A stretch of 64,000 nt of DNA from Vulcanimicrobium winogradskyi (GCA_003134965.1 PLDA01000003.1:310001-374000); one strand, 5' to 3'; shown: positions 40,257-50,848, counted from the first letter of the stretch. Notes: a model not told the origin generated them from the sequence alone. Translations and numbers: made by a program.

Positions 40257-41009
40257 CTAGATGGGGATCGGCCCGACTTCGCTCCCTTGAAGAAATTGCT
40301 GCACGATCGGATTCGGCGAGCGCCGAATCTCGTCGACGGTTCCGTACGCGACGATCGCGCCCTCGAACAGCATGGCGATGTAGTCTGCCATCACGTAAAT
40401 GCTCTCGAGGTCGTGCGAGACGACGACGGCGGTCCCGTTGAGTCGCTCGCGCAGCTTCACGATCGTATCGGTCAGCACGTGGGTGATGATGGGGTCGAGT
40501 CCAGTGGTCGGTTCGTCGTAGAGCACGGCTTGGGGGTTCGTCACGACGGCGCGCGCGAAACCGGCGCGCTTCACCATCCCGCCCGAGAGCTCCGCGGGGA
40601 AACGGTCGAGCACGTGCGCGAGCCCGACCGAGTCGAGCGTCTCGGTGACGACCTTGAGGATCTCCTTGTCCCGCATCTTGGTGTGCTCGCGCAGCGGCAG
40701 GGCGACGTTCTCACCGACCGTGAGCGAGTCGAAGAGCGCCGAGAACTGGAACGCAAACCCGATCGTGCGGCGCAAGTCGATCAACTCGCGCTCGGGCATC
40801 TCGGTGATCTCCCGGCCCTGGACGAACACGTGTCCGCTGTCGGGCTTCTTCAGCCCGTTGAGCAGCCGCAGGATGGTGGACTTCCCGGCGCCCGAGAGCC
40901 CGATGATGCAGGTGATCGCGCCCTCCACCACGTCGAGCGAGAGGTTCTGCATCACGATCTTGGGACCGTAGCGGACGGAGACGTCGTCGAGGCGCGCCCA
41001 GAGTCCCAT
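40257..41009 (-). CDS. mlaF: MlaF-type ABC transporter ATP-binding protein
   Basis: 250 residues, ATG overlapping the mlaE stop (ATGA). Walker A G-L-S-G-A-G-K-S-T near 38-46, Q-loop F-A-F-Q-F-S, signature L-S-G-G-M near 144-148, Walker B A-V-L-Y-D-E-P with the switch histidine in V-V-S-H-D. The L-S-G-G-M-x-K-R signature is characteristic of the Mla/Mkl subgroup. It powers lipid movement through MlaE to MlaD. The encoded operon lacks MlaB and MlaC genes here. Confidence 0.95.
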   Translation of the reverse strand: MGLWARLDDVSVRYGPKIVMQNLSLDVVEGAITCIIGLSGAGKSTILRLLNGLKKPDSGHVFVQGREITEMPERELIDLRRTIGFAFQFSALFDSLTVGENVALPLREHTKMRDKEILKVVTETLDSVGLAHVLDRFPAELSGGMVKRAGFARAVVTNPQAVLYDEPTTGLDPIITHVLTDTIVKLRERLNGTAVVVSHDLESIYVMADYIAMLFEGAIVAYGTVDEIRRSPNPIVQQFLQGSEVGPIPI

Positions 41010-41785
41010 CAGCTGTGCCCGAACAAGATGTACGAAAGGGCGAAGTTGAAGATGAAGATCAGGATGATCGACGTGACGACCGCGCCGGTCGTCGACTTGC
41101 CGACGCCGGCCGCCCCGCCGCGCGTCTGCAGGCCCTGATATGCGCCGATGATCGCGATGATGACCGCGAAGACGATCGATTTGAAGAGCCCCCGCAGCAC
41201 GTCGTCGAACCCCAGCGCCTGGCGCGCCGAGGTGATGAACGACTCGGTCGAGATGTGCGCGTAGATGTTCGCTACCCACATCCCGCCGAGGATCGAGACG
41301 ACGACCGCGAGCACCGTCAAGAGCGGCAGCATCACGACGAGCGCCACCAGCCGCGGAACGACCAGCATCCGGGTCGGCGAGAGGCCGAGCGAGAGGAGCG
41401 CCTCGATCTGCTCGGTGACGACCATCGAGCCCAGCTCGGCCGCGATCGCGGCGCCGGTACGGCCCGCGACGACGACCGCCGAGAGCATCGGTCCGAGTTC
41501 GCGCGCGCTGGCGAAGGCGACGGCGCCGCCGACGAGGTTGCTGACGCCGTACGACGCCGCTTGAGCGGCGCTCTCCAGCGAGATCACCATTCCGGTGAAG
41601 AGCGAGGTCAGCAGCACGATCGCCCAGGACTGGACGCCCAGCAGATACGCCTGGTCCATCGTCTCGCGCAAGCGTATCCGGAACGCGACGATGAAACGCA
41701 GCGAGTCCCCGAGCAGTTCGGCGACGCCTCCGGCGTAGGCGAAGGCGTTGGTCGTGCCTCGCCCGACCTCGTCGAAGACCTTCAT
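41009..41785 (-). CDS. mlaE: MlaE-type lipid ABC transporter permease
   Basis: 258 residues with about six membrane helices. The family segments G-M-V-I-S-L-E-S near 65, A-R-E-L-G-P-M-L-S-A-V-V-V-A-G-R-T-G-A-A-I near 93-113, and E-Q-I-E-A-L near 124 match MlaE/YrbE permeases. It sits in the inner membrane and passes phospholipid to the MCE ring. Its ATG overlaps the stop of the preceding unknown gene, so the operon is translated as a coupled unit. Confidence 0.95.
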   Translation of the reverse strand: MKVFDEVGRGTTNAFAYAGGVAELLGDSLRFIVAFRIRLRETMDQAYLLGVQSWAIVLLTSLFTGMVISLESAAQAASYGVSNLVGGAVAFASARELGPMLSAVVVAGRTGAAIAAELGSMVVTEQIEALLSLGLSPTRMLVVPRLVALVVMLPLLTVLAVVVSILGGMWVANIYAHISTESFITSARQALGFDDVLRGLFKSIVFAVIIAIIGAYQGLQTRGGAAGVGKSTTGAVVTSIILIFIFNFALSYILFGHS

Positions 41786-42129
41786 TCGGCGCGAAGTTCA
41801 GCGAGCGCATCGAGGACGCCTCGCACCGCCTCCACCCGTTTGGCGACGACGCCGCGCTCCGCGGTCAGGTTGAACTGCACCAGGTAGAGCCGCTCGAGCT
41901 CGCGGTCGACGTGCCCCAGTTGCCCCCGCGCTTCGCGCTCGTAGGGCTCGAAATAGCGGCGCACCGCGGCGAGGTACGCGCCGGTCGTCGCATCATCGAC
42001 GTCCCCCGCCGAGCGCGCACGCTCGACGCGCTCCTGCGCGGCGCGCATCGCCTTGTCGGTGATGTGGAACGCGCCGACCGCCGCGACGAGCGCGGTCAGC
42101 CGATCGGCCTCAGCCACTCCCCACGGCAT
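41782..42129 (-). CDS. Unknown helical protein before mlaE
   Basis: 115 residues if started at the ATG at 42129. Upstream in-frame starts at 42147 and 42159 lie inside a dispersed repeat that also codes the end of rph, so the added residues (M-P-F-D-K-L-R) look acquired. The protein is almost all helix with many Glu/Arg and no signal peptide (A-A-Q-E-R-V-E-R-A-R; Y-F-E-P-Y-E-R-E-A-R). It overlaps mlaE as ATGA. No family recognised; it may be an accessory of the transporter. Confidence 0.6.
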   Translation of the reverse strand: MPWGVAEADRLTALVAAVGAFHITDKAMRAAQERVERARSAGDVDDATTGAYLAAVRRYFEPYEREARGQLGHVDRELERLYLVQFNLTAERGVVAKRVEAVRGVLDALAELRAE

Positions 42130-42883
42130 CCTGAGCTTGTCGAAGGGCATCCTCAGCACGACGAAGGGCGTCGAGCTGGTGGCCGAACAGCTCGCGGATC
42201 CCGCCTTCGGCGAGGCCGAGCAGCCCGTCGAGCTGCGCCCGGGTGAACGGCTCTCGCTCGGCGGTGCCCTGGAGCTCGACGAACCCGCCGGCGTCGGTCA
42301 TCGCCACGTTCATGTCGACTTCGGCCGTGCTGTCCTCGGCGTAGGGCAGATCCAGAACCTGCGCGCCGGCCACGATCCCGACCGAGACGGCCGCGATCTG
42401 CCCGATCAGCGGCCACTTCTGCTTCTTCTCCGGGTCGAAATGCTTGCGCAGCGCAAGCGCCAGCGCCACCCACGCGCCGGTGATCGACGCGGTCCGCGTC
42501 CCGCCGTCGGCTCCGATCACGTCACAGTCCACGATCGCGGTTCGCTCGCCGAGCCGGTCCAGATCGACCACCGCCCGCAGCGCGCGTCCGATCAGCCGCT
42601 GGATCTCGTGGGTGCGCCCGCCCAGCCGGCCCTTCGCCGCCTCGCGCTGGCTGCGCTCCGGCGTCGCGCTCGGCAGCATCGAGTACTCGGCGGTGATCCA
42701 GCCCGTCCCGCGCCCGCGCATCCACGGTGGCACCCGATCCTCGATCGTCGCGGCGCAGATCACCCGCGTGTTCCCGACCGAGATCAGCACGCTCCCGGTA
42801 GGAAACTGTAGATACCCCGGCTCGATCGAAACCGGCCGCAATTGATCCGAAGCCCGGCCGTCCGGGCGCGTCATCGTATTCAC
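42110..42883 (-). CDS. rph: Ribonuclease PH
   Basis: 257 residues. Phosphorolytic 3'-end trimming of tRNA. N-terminal R-P-D-G-R-x-x-D-Q-L-R-P, then G-x-T-x-V-I-C-A-A-T-I-E near 37-48, R-G-R-G-T-G-W-I-T-A-E-Y-S-M-L-P near 56-71, catalytic-region E-I-Q-R-L-I-G-R-A-L-R-A near 93-104, and V-D-C-D-V-I-G-A-D-G-G-T-R-T-A. The family usually ends near residue 240. Here the last 15 or so residues (A-L-R-Q-A-Q-D-A-V-G-S-G) are coded by the dispersed repeat. That tail is probably harmless. It heads the minus-strand run toward panE. Confidence 0.95.
   Translation of the reverse strand: MNTMTRPDGRASDQLRPVSIEPGYLQFPTGSVLISVGNTRVICAATIEDRVPPWMRGRGTGWITAEYSMLPSATPERSQREAAKGRLGGRTHEIQRLIGRALRAVVDLDRLGERTAIVDCDVIGADGGTRTASITGAWVALALALRKHFDPEKKQKWPLIGQIAAVSVGIVAGAQVLDLPYAEDSTAEVDMNVAMTDAGGFVELQGTAEREPFTRAQLDGLLGLAEGGIRELFGHQLDALRRAEDALRQAQDAVGSG
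42127..42150 (-). repeat. Dispersed short repeat, copy 2
   Basis: CATCCTGAGCTTGTCGAAGG then GCAT. A second, weaker half-copy (ATCCTCAGCACGACGAAGGG) follows immediately. The repeat lies inside the 3' end of rph and at the possible start of the next gene. Confidence 0.85.
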
Positions 42884-43062
42884 AAATCAGAGCGCGGGCA
42901 CGTCGATGAGTTCGACGGCGAGCGGTGCCGGCTCGGACGCCGGATCGTGCCGTCTTCTGCGCGCTCGTAAACCGCTCGATACGTCAGCATCACCACCCCG
43001 CCATCTTCGCGATTCTCGAGAAAACTCCGGGCGACAGCGTCGCGCGAATAGTGCACCAACGG

Positions 43063-44901
<1,839 letters not shown>

Positions 44902-44949
44902 AGTGGTATTGACCCTCCGTGGCCAGGCGTGGATTCCCCTACCGGAAGT

Positions 44950-45168
44950 TTACTTTATACCTTCCTTCGTGCGGTGGTAGGGGATCTTGCCGGAGCGGAC
45001 TTCGTTGAACGCCGTCGAGACGGGCTTGTTGGGGTTCACGCGGTCGGTGAGCGGCGGCGCACCGTTGTTCAACTGCTTGGCGCGCTTGGTCACGACGTTG
45101 ACCAGGGAGAATTTCGAATCGACGTGCTTGAGCAAGCCGTCGAGGTCGCCGAATACGCTGTCGCTCAT
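44950..45168 (-). CDS. rpoZ: RNA polymerase omega subunit
   Basis: 72 residues. The omega core motif K-F-S-L-V-N-V-V-T-K-R-A-K-Q-L (about 19-33) and P-V-S-T-A-F-N-E-V-R-S-G-K-I (about 49-62) are present. It helps assemble RNA polymerase by binding beta-prime. Only three bases separate it from gmk, a gene order conserved in many bacteria, and the two are surely co-transcribed. Confidence 0.95.
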   Translation of the reverse strand: MSDSVFGDLDGLLKHVDSKFSLVNVVTKRAKQLNNGAPPLTDRVNPNKPVSTAFNEVRSGKIPYHRTKEGIK

Positions 45169-45171
45169 GAT

Positions 45172-45771
45172 TTAGCTATCTTCCAATTCTTTGAGGCGGG
45201 TGTCGGGGACGCGATGGATGCGGTACCGTTCGGAGCGCACGATCGCTTCGAGGTCGTCGACCGCTTGCTGCGGCTGCGCTTCCTCGTTGATCACGAGATA
45301 ATCGAATCGCCGAACGAAGGTGAACTCGTCGTGCGCGATCTCGAGCCGCGCGGCGATGTGTTCGTTCGTTTCGGTGCGCCGTGCCTCGAGGCGCGAACGC
45401 AGGTATGAGAACTTGTCGGGGACGATGAAGATGAGGACGGCGCCGGGGAACTGCGATTGCATCGCGAGCGCGCCGTTGACCTCAGGTTTCGAGACGACGT
45501 CGTACCCGGCACGCAACGTCTCGTCGATGAACGAGCGCGGCGTTCCGTACAGGTGTCCGTTGTACTCGCGGGACTCGAGGAAGCCGCCGGTCTTCAGCCG
45601 CTTCTCGAACTCGGCGCGTTCCAAGAAGAAGTAATCGATGCCGTCGCGTTCGCCCGGCCGCGGCGCCCGGGTCGTCGCCGACACGGAGTACAGGAGCCGC
45701 TCGTGGCGGGCCTTGAGCCCCTCCACCAACGTGTCCTTCCCCGCGCCCGACGGGCCCGACACGACGAACAA
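45172..45771 (-). CDS. gmk: Guanylate kinase
   Basis: 199 residues from a TTG at 45771. GMP to GDP kinase. P-loop S-G-P-S-G-A-G-K-D (5-13), then S-A-T-T-R-A-P-R-P-G-E and D-Y-F-F-L-E GMP-binding segments, and the E-Y-N-G-H-L-Y-G-T-P lid region. The usual start is a few residues before the P-loop. GAGGAGG lies further upstream, eight bases before an in-frame CTG near 45789, so that CTG may be the real start. A dispersed repeat sits just beyond that. Confidence 0.93.
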   Translation of the reverse strand: MFVVSGPSGAGKDTLVEGLKARHERLLYSVSATTRAPRPGERDGIDYFFLERAEFEKRLKTGGFLESREYNGHLYGTPRSFIDETLRAGYDVVSKPEVNGALAMQSQFPGAVLIFIVPDKFSYLRSRLEARRTETNEHIAARLEIAHDEFTFVRRFDYLVINEEAQPQQAVDDLEAIVRSERYRIHRVPDTRLKELEDS

Positions 45772-45807
45772 CAGACCGGGCCCGGTCAGAACGTCAACCT
45801 CCTCGAC

Positions 45808-45831
45808 ACGCCCTTCGACAGGCTCAGGGCA
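45808..45831 (-). repeat. Dispersed short repeat, divergent copy 3
   Basis: ACGCCCTTCGACAGGCTCAG then GGCA. It differs from the other copies by CAGG for CAAG and GGGC for GGAT. It lies between gmk and rqcH, in the shared upstream region. A weak relative (CTCCGGCAGGCTCAGGAC) is at 45870. Confidence 0.75.
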
Positions 45832-45903
45832 AACACGGATAAATACGAAAACGCCGGGAAAGCACCTCCCTCCGGCAGGCTCAGGACTACGGCATCAGAG
45901 GAA

Positions 45904-47613
45904 ATGGTTACCGACTGGATCTTGATTCGACGCGCCGCGGCCGAGCTGGAGCGCTCGCTGCTACGCGGACGCGTCTCCGACGCCGGTCTGCTGGACGACG
46001 GCCGGGTCGCCATACGCTTCGGTGGGCTCCGTAAGGGCAGCCCGGCGACGCTGGCGATCGATGCCTTCGGATCGCCGCCGGTCGTCACGCTCGACGACGC
46101 GGAACTGGCGATCGGCGTCGATCCCGGTTGGCTGCGGTCGGCCGGGACCACGCTGCGCGGCATGCGGCTGACCGCCGTCCGGGCGCGGCAGGGCGACCGG
46201 GTGCTCGTGCTCGCCTTCGGGACGGCCTCGCGCTTCGGGGTCGAGAGCGAGTCGCGGCTCGTGCTCGAGCTCGTCCCTCGCTATGGCAACCTCGTGCTGC
46301 TGCACGACCGGGTGGTCGTCGCGGCCGCCAAACAGTTCTCGCCGGCCGAGAACGAAGCGCGCTCGGTTCAGGTCGGCCTTCCGTACGAGGCCCCGCCGCT
46401 GCCGCGCGCGACGCTCGACTTCGCGGCATTCAGCCGCGCGCTGGAAGCCGCCGCCGACCCCCGTGACCGGATGCGTGCGCTGGGCGGCTATCTTCCGGAG
46501 CTCCCGCGCCTGCTGGCGGCCTCGGTCACGGCGGAGAGCGAGGCCACGCCTTGGGAGTCGGCGACGCGGCTCGCCGCTTGGCTCGACGAGCGGGGACGCG
46601 CCCTGCTGGCGAGCGCCGAGAGCGCCGCCGACGGGCCCGACGCCGTCCACGTCTACCGCGACGGCGACGGGGCGATCGCGGCGGCGCACGTCGTCCCGCT
46701 CGCGCAGTACGTCGCGCTCGCGCACGACACGGTTCCGGACGTGCTCGGGCTCTTCGCCGAGGCGCGGAGCGCGACGCTGCGGAGCCGGCGCGGCGACGCG
46801 ACCGAACGCCGGCGGGCGACGCTGCTGACGCGCATCGCGAAGCGAGCCCGCGCGACCGCCGACGAGCTGAGCGCGGTGGCGGCGCGGACCGCCGATGATG
46901 CGGAGCGCGAGCGCTTGCGCGCGAGCGGCGACGCGCTCTACACGCACGCGCTCGAGGTGCCTCCCGGCGCGGTGAACTACGTGCCGCCGACAAACCCCGG
47001 GCTCACCATCCCGCTCGACCCGCAGCTCGATGCGAAAGGGAACGCACAGGCCTACTACGCGCGCTATCGCAAAGCGGCCGACGCGTTGCCGCATCTCGAG
47101 CGGCGCCGGAAGGTGCTCGGCGCGCGGCGTGACGCGCTCGATGTTTTCGCGTTCGAAGCCGAGCGCGCCGATCCGCCGACGCTGCCCGAGCTCGAAGCCG
47201 GTCTCGACGAGCTCGAGGGCCGCCCACCGCAGCGCGCCCCCCAGTCGAACGTGCGCCGGCGCGCGCCGCTGCGCCTCGATCGCCCGTCCGGTGCGCGGAT
47301 CTACGTCGGGCGTTCGCCGCGCGAGAACGCCGAGGTCACCTTCCGCATCGCGCGGCCCGACGACTTGTGGTTCCACGCGCGCGGAATCCCGGGCTCGCAC
47401 GTCGTGCTGCAAGCCCCGCCCGGCGGCGCGCTCGACGATGACGACCTCGCCGCCGCCGCCGATCTCGCGGCGACGCACAGCAAAGCGAAGAACGCGCCGC
47501 GCGTCGAGATCGACTACACCGAGCGCAAGTTCGTTCGCAAGCAGCGCGACGCCGGCCCCGGCCTCGTCTGGTACACCAGCGCGCGTACGCGCATCGGTCA
47601 CCCGAGCTCTTAG
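45904..47613 (+). CDS. rqcH: RqcH/NFACT ribosome-quality-control protein
   Basis: 569 residues, ATG at 45904. NFACT-N domain (1-200), a helix-hairpin-helix and coiled-coil middle (about 200-430: A-K-R-A-R-A-T-A-D-E-L-S-A-V-A; L-E-R-R-R-K-V-L-G-A-R-R), and the C-terminal NFACT-R domain (450-550) with D-L-W-F-H-A-R-G-I-P-G-S-H-V-V-L and H-S-K-A-K-N-A. RqcH binds obstructed 50S subunits and adds C-terminal alanine tails in Bacillus. The DLWFH motif has R-G where many members have K-D/K-G. Divergent from gmk. Confidence 0.92.
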   Translation: MVTDWILIRRAAAELERSLLRGRVSDAGLLDDGRVAIRFGGLRKGSPATLAIDAFGSPPVVTLDDAELAIGVDPGWLRSAGTTLRGMRLTAVRARQGDRVLVLAFGTASRFGVESESRLVLELVPRYGNLVLLHDRVVVAAAKQFSPAENEARSVQVGLPYEAPPLPRATLDFAAFSRALEAAADPRDRMRALGGYLPELPRLLAASVTAESEATPWESATRLAAWLDERGRALLASAESAADGPDAVHVYRDGDGAIAAAHVVPLAQYVALAHDTVPDVLGLFAEARSATLRSRRGDATERRRATLLTRIAKRARATADELSAVAARTADDAERERLRASGDALYTHALEVPPGAVNYVPPTNPGLTIPLDPQLDAKGNAQAYYARYRKAADALPHLERRRKVLGARRDALDVFAFEAERADPPTLPELEAGLDELEGRPPQRAPQSNVRRRAPLRLDRPSGARIYVGRSPRENAEVTFRIARPDDLWFHARGIPGSHVVLQAPPGGALDDDDLAAAADLAATHSKAKNAPRVEIDYTERKFVRKQRDAGPGLVWYTSARTRIGHPSS

Positions 47614-47620
47614 CGAACGG

Positions 47621-47977
47621 TCATGTCGGCAGGTTCGCGCGGTAGGCGCGCACCTCGTCCGCGACGCGCGCGTACGCTGCGTCGATCGCGTCGACGGCCT
47701 CGCGGGCACCTTCGAGGTCACCCAGCCGCGCGCGCCGGTCGAGCTCGGTCGCCAGCCGGTACACGACGTTGGCCCCGATGTTCCCGGAGCTGCCCTTGAT
47801 CCCGTGTGCGGCGCGCGCGACGATCGCCGCGTCGCCCGCCGCGAGCCCTTCCTCGAGTGCACGGCGATGCTTCCGGCCGGTTTCCAGCGCCATCTCGAGC
47901 AGCTCGGCGATGCCGTCGACATCCTCTTCGAACGCCTCTTCGAGGCGCGAGATATCGAGGATCGCGCTATCCGGCAA
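47621..47977 (-). CDS. HPt phosphotransfer protein
   Basis: 118 residues from a TTG at 47977, which overlaps the 3' end of the hybrid kinase by 11 bp. A single HPt four-helix bundle with phospho-accepting H58 in A-R-A-A-H-G-I-K-G-S-S-G. No other canonical start lies close. It is the obvious next carrier for the kinase's C-terminal receiver domain. The final response regulator is not in the window. Its 3' end is seven bases from the convergent rqcH gene. Confidence 0.85.
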   Translation of the reverse strand: MPDSAILDISRLEEAFEEDVDGIAELLEMALETGRKHRRALEEGLAAGDAAIVARAAHGIKGSSGNIGANVVYRLATELDRRARLGDLEGAREAVDAIDAAYARVADEVRAYRANLPT

Positions 47978-50741
47978 CGCCGACCCCGTTCGTAAAGCGT
48001 TCGATCGCTGCGCGCAGTGCCGCCAGTTGCACGGGCTTGGCGAGGTAGTCGTCCATCCCGGCAGCGAGGCACGCTTCGCGGTCACCGTCGAGCGCGTTGG
48101 CCGTCATCGCGACGATCGGGACGTGGCCGCCGCGCGCCGCCTCGGCGCGCCGGATCTCGCGCGTCGCTTCGAAGCCGTCGACCTCGGGCATCTGGCAGTC
48201 CATCAGAACGAGCGCGTAGTCTCCGTGCGCCACCGCGTCGATCGCTTCGCGGCCGTCGTTCACCGCGTGCGCGCGGTAGCCGAGCTTCTTGAGCTGCTGC
48301 AGCGCGAGCTTGCGGTTCACGGGATTGTCCTCGGCGACCAGCACCAATACCGCGGCCGCGTCGTCGTCGGGGACGGTAGCGGGCGCGACAGGTGCGGCGG
48401 CTGGTGAAGCGGCTCCCGCCAACGCGCCGACGAGCGCATCGTGGAGAACGTTCTGCCGGATCGGCTTACGCACGACGGCGGCGAATCCCCCGGCGCGCGC
48501 GGCGAGGACGGGCGAGCTCTCTTCGTTGCCCGTCACGAGCACGATCGGGACGTGCTCGAACCCGGCGACGTTGTGCAGCCGCGCCGCCAGCGCGAACGCA
48601 TCGCCGCCGGCGCTTCGGTCCAGGATCACGACGTCGAACGCCCCGCGCCCGCGCCGTGCGCCGGCCGCCTTCGCGAGCTCGAGCGCGTGCGCCGCGTTCC
48701 CGGTGCTGGACGCTAGCCCGCCCCAGGCGAGCAGATACTGGTCGACGACTTGGCGTGCGACGGCCTCCGGGTCGACGACGAGAACGCGCGCCCCCCGCAG
48801 CGCGTCGCCGCGCTGCGTTTCCGTCGTGTCCGCGACGCGCTCGAACGGGATCGAGCACCAGAACGTCGACCCGCGCCCGAGGCTGCTGTCGAACCCGATC
48901 GTCCCGCCCATCAGCTCGACGATACGGCGCGAGATCGAGAGCCCGAGCCCCGTACCGCCGAAACGCCGGCGTGTCGTCTGATCGGCTTGCCGGAACGGCT
49001 CGAAGAGCTGCTCCGCGGCCTCGTTCGCGATCCCCGGCCCGGTATCGGTCACCGAGAAGCGCAGGGTGACGTTCTGCGCATCGTCGGGCGGATCGACGCG
49101 GTCGACGACCGCGCGTACCGTGACGCTGCCCTGCGCCGTGAACTTCACCGCGTTGCCGAGTAAGTTCAGGAGGACCTGGCGCAACCGGTCGGCATCGCCG
49201 AGCACCCGATGCGGGACGTCGGGGGCAACGTACGTCGAGAGCGAGAGCCCCTTCCTGCGCGCGGCGGCGGCCAGGATATCCGTCGCGTTCTCCACCGCGA
49301 CGACCGGCGCGAACGGGATCGCTTCGAGGTCCATGCGACCCGCTTCGATCTTGGAGAAGTCCAGGATGTCGTTGACGATCGCGAGCAGGGACTCCGCCGA
49401 GTCGCGCACGATCGTCGCGTACTCGCGCGCTTCGTCGGAGAGCGGCGTCTGCAGCATCAGCTCGGACATCCCGACGACCGCGTTGATCGGCGTGCGGATC
49501 TCGTGGCTCATCGTCGCCAGGAACTGCGACTTCACTCCGGCCGCTTCGACCGCACGATCGTGCGCCGCCCGGATCGCCTCCTCGGCCGCCTTCCGCTGCG
49601 TTATGTCGCGCAGGATGATGATCGTCTCGCCGAACGCATGCGTCACGTCGCGCCGCCATGCGAACTCGACGGGGAACAGCGTCCCGCGCGCATCACGGGC
49701 TACGGTTTCGATCACGTTCGCCTCGGCGATCGCGGCGATCCCCGCGTAGTCGGGCAGAACTCGCGAGATCGGCGTTCCGGTGAGGTCCTCGGCGACGAAT
49801 CCGAAGAGTGCGGCGGCCGCCGGGTTCACCGACGCGATCGCGGCGCGTCCGTCGACCGAGATCAGCGCATCGGCGACGCCGTTGACGATCCCGCGCAAGC
49901 GGCGCTCGCTGGTCGCGAGCACGGATGAGAGCCGGTTCGTCTCGGCGAGCAGCGCGATGACGAGGAACGTCGTCGCGACCAGCACGTCGATCCGCGAGAG
50001 ATACCAGCCCAGGCTGTAGCGGGTGCCGCCGAGACCGTTCAACAGCGACTCGATCAGCAGCGCGGCAGCCGGCACGCTGAGCCACGCGTCGAAGACGGTG
50101 CGCTCGGACCGGTACAGCAGCACGAGCAGCGCGCCGCCGGAGAGCAGCGCGACCACGCCGAGCACGGCGTAGACACCGATCAGGTAGCCGCCGTCCGGAC
50201 CGACGAACGGCAGCACGTCGTCGAAGGTAAAGACCAGGTGGATCGCCGCGTAGGCCGCGACGATCGTCCCCACCACGGCGGTGGCCGTGCGCACCGGCGA
50301 CACGCGCCGTCCGCAGTCGCGCGGCGCGAGGATCGCATACGCCGCGAACGCGGCCGGGAGCACGGTGTGCCACACCGCCCACAGATAGGTCGAGGTGCCG
50401 GGGAGCGCGCCCAGCAGCGTCGCGCTGCCGAGCTCGGGAAGGGTCAGGATATACGGCACGAAGACGATCGCGCTGAACATCGTGCCGCATGCGAGGACGA
50501 GCAGCGAGGGCCGGCGCGAGAGCGCGAACTGGCTGAACAGGATCGCGGTGGTGATCGCGAGTCCCATCAGGACGCCGCCGCCGTAGAGCGTGATGAATCC
50601 CGGGAACGTCCCGGGGACGACCCGCGCGAATGGGATCGCGGCTACCGCGAGCGCACCGAGCGATGCGATCGCGATGAGGGCCGCTCGACGCTGTCGCGGT
50701 GAAGCCGGCAGCGTCGCAAGGTCGAAGGCCGGAGAGTTCAC
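47967..50741 (-). CDS. Hybrid sensor histidine kinase with two receiver domains
   Basis: 924 residues, GTG start. N-terminal membrane module of seven or eight helices (about 15-265), PAS domain (280-390), HisKA with H413 (M-S-H-E-I-R-T-P), HATPase_c (520-640: G-N-A-V-K-F-T; D-T-G-P-G-I; G-L-G-L-S-I-S), receiver 1 with D708 and receiver 2 with D848 (L-M-D-C-Q-M-P). Receiver 1 has L-D-R-S where L-x-D-x-x-M-P is usual, so it may be regulatory. The signal is unknown. It passes phosphate to the HPt protein coded next. Confidence 0.92.
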   Translation of the reverse strand: MNSPAFDLATLPASPRQRRAALIAIASLGALAVAAIPFARVVPGTFPGFITLYGGGVLMGLAITTAILFSQFALSRRPSLLVLACGTMFSAIVFVPYILTLPELGSATLLGALPGTSTYLWAVWHTVLPAAFAAYAILAPRDCGRRVSPVRTATAVVGTIVAAYAAIHLVFTFDDVLPFVGPDGGYLIGVYAVLGVVALLSGGALLVLLYRSERTVFDAWLSVPAAALLIESLLNGLGGTRYSLGWYLSRIDVLVATTFLVIALLAETNRLSSVLATSERRLRGIVNGVADALISVDGRAAIASVNPAAAALFGFVAEDLTGTPISRVLPDYAGIAAIAEANVIETVARDARGTLFPVEFAWRRDVTHAFGETIIILRDITQRKAAEEAIRAAHDRAVEAAGVKSQFLATMSHEIRTPINAVVGMSELMLQTPLSDEAREYATIVRDSAESLLAIVNDILDFSKIEAGRMDLEAIPFAPVVAVENATDILAAAARRKGLSLSTYVAPDVPHRVLGDADRLRQVLLNLLGNAVKFTAQGSVTVRAVVDRVDPPDDAQNVTLRFSVTDTGPGIANEAAEQLFEPFRQADQTTRRRFGGTGLGLSISRRIVELMGGTIGFDSSLGRGSTFWCSIPFERVADTTETQRGDALRGARVLVVDPEAVARQVVDQYLLAWGGLASSTGNAAHALELAKAAGARRGRGAFDVVILDRSAGGDAFALAARLHNVAGFEHVPIVLVTGNEESSPVLAARAGGFAAVVRKPIRQNVLHDALVGALAGAASPAAAPVAPATVPDDDAAAVLVLVAEDNPVNRKLALQQLKKLGYRAHAVNDGREAIDAVAHGDYALVLMDCQMPEVDGFEATREIRRAEAARGGHVPIVAMTANALDGDREACLAAGMDDYLAKPVQLAALRAAIERFTNGVGVAG

Positions 50742-50848
50742 GCTGTTGTCGGCTTCTCTCCCAGCCGCCCGACGCCCGTACGAAATAGCATGTTCTGCGC
50801 TAAGAATCGGTAACTGTGGCCCCCCGGAATCCCGCTGGGCGCGAAACT

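Noticed and set aside
44902..44949. glmS ribozyme or riboswitch before glmS
   Set aside because: The gap to rpoZ is only 48 bp and shows no conserved ribozyme core.
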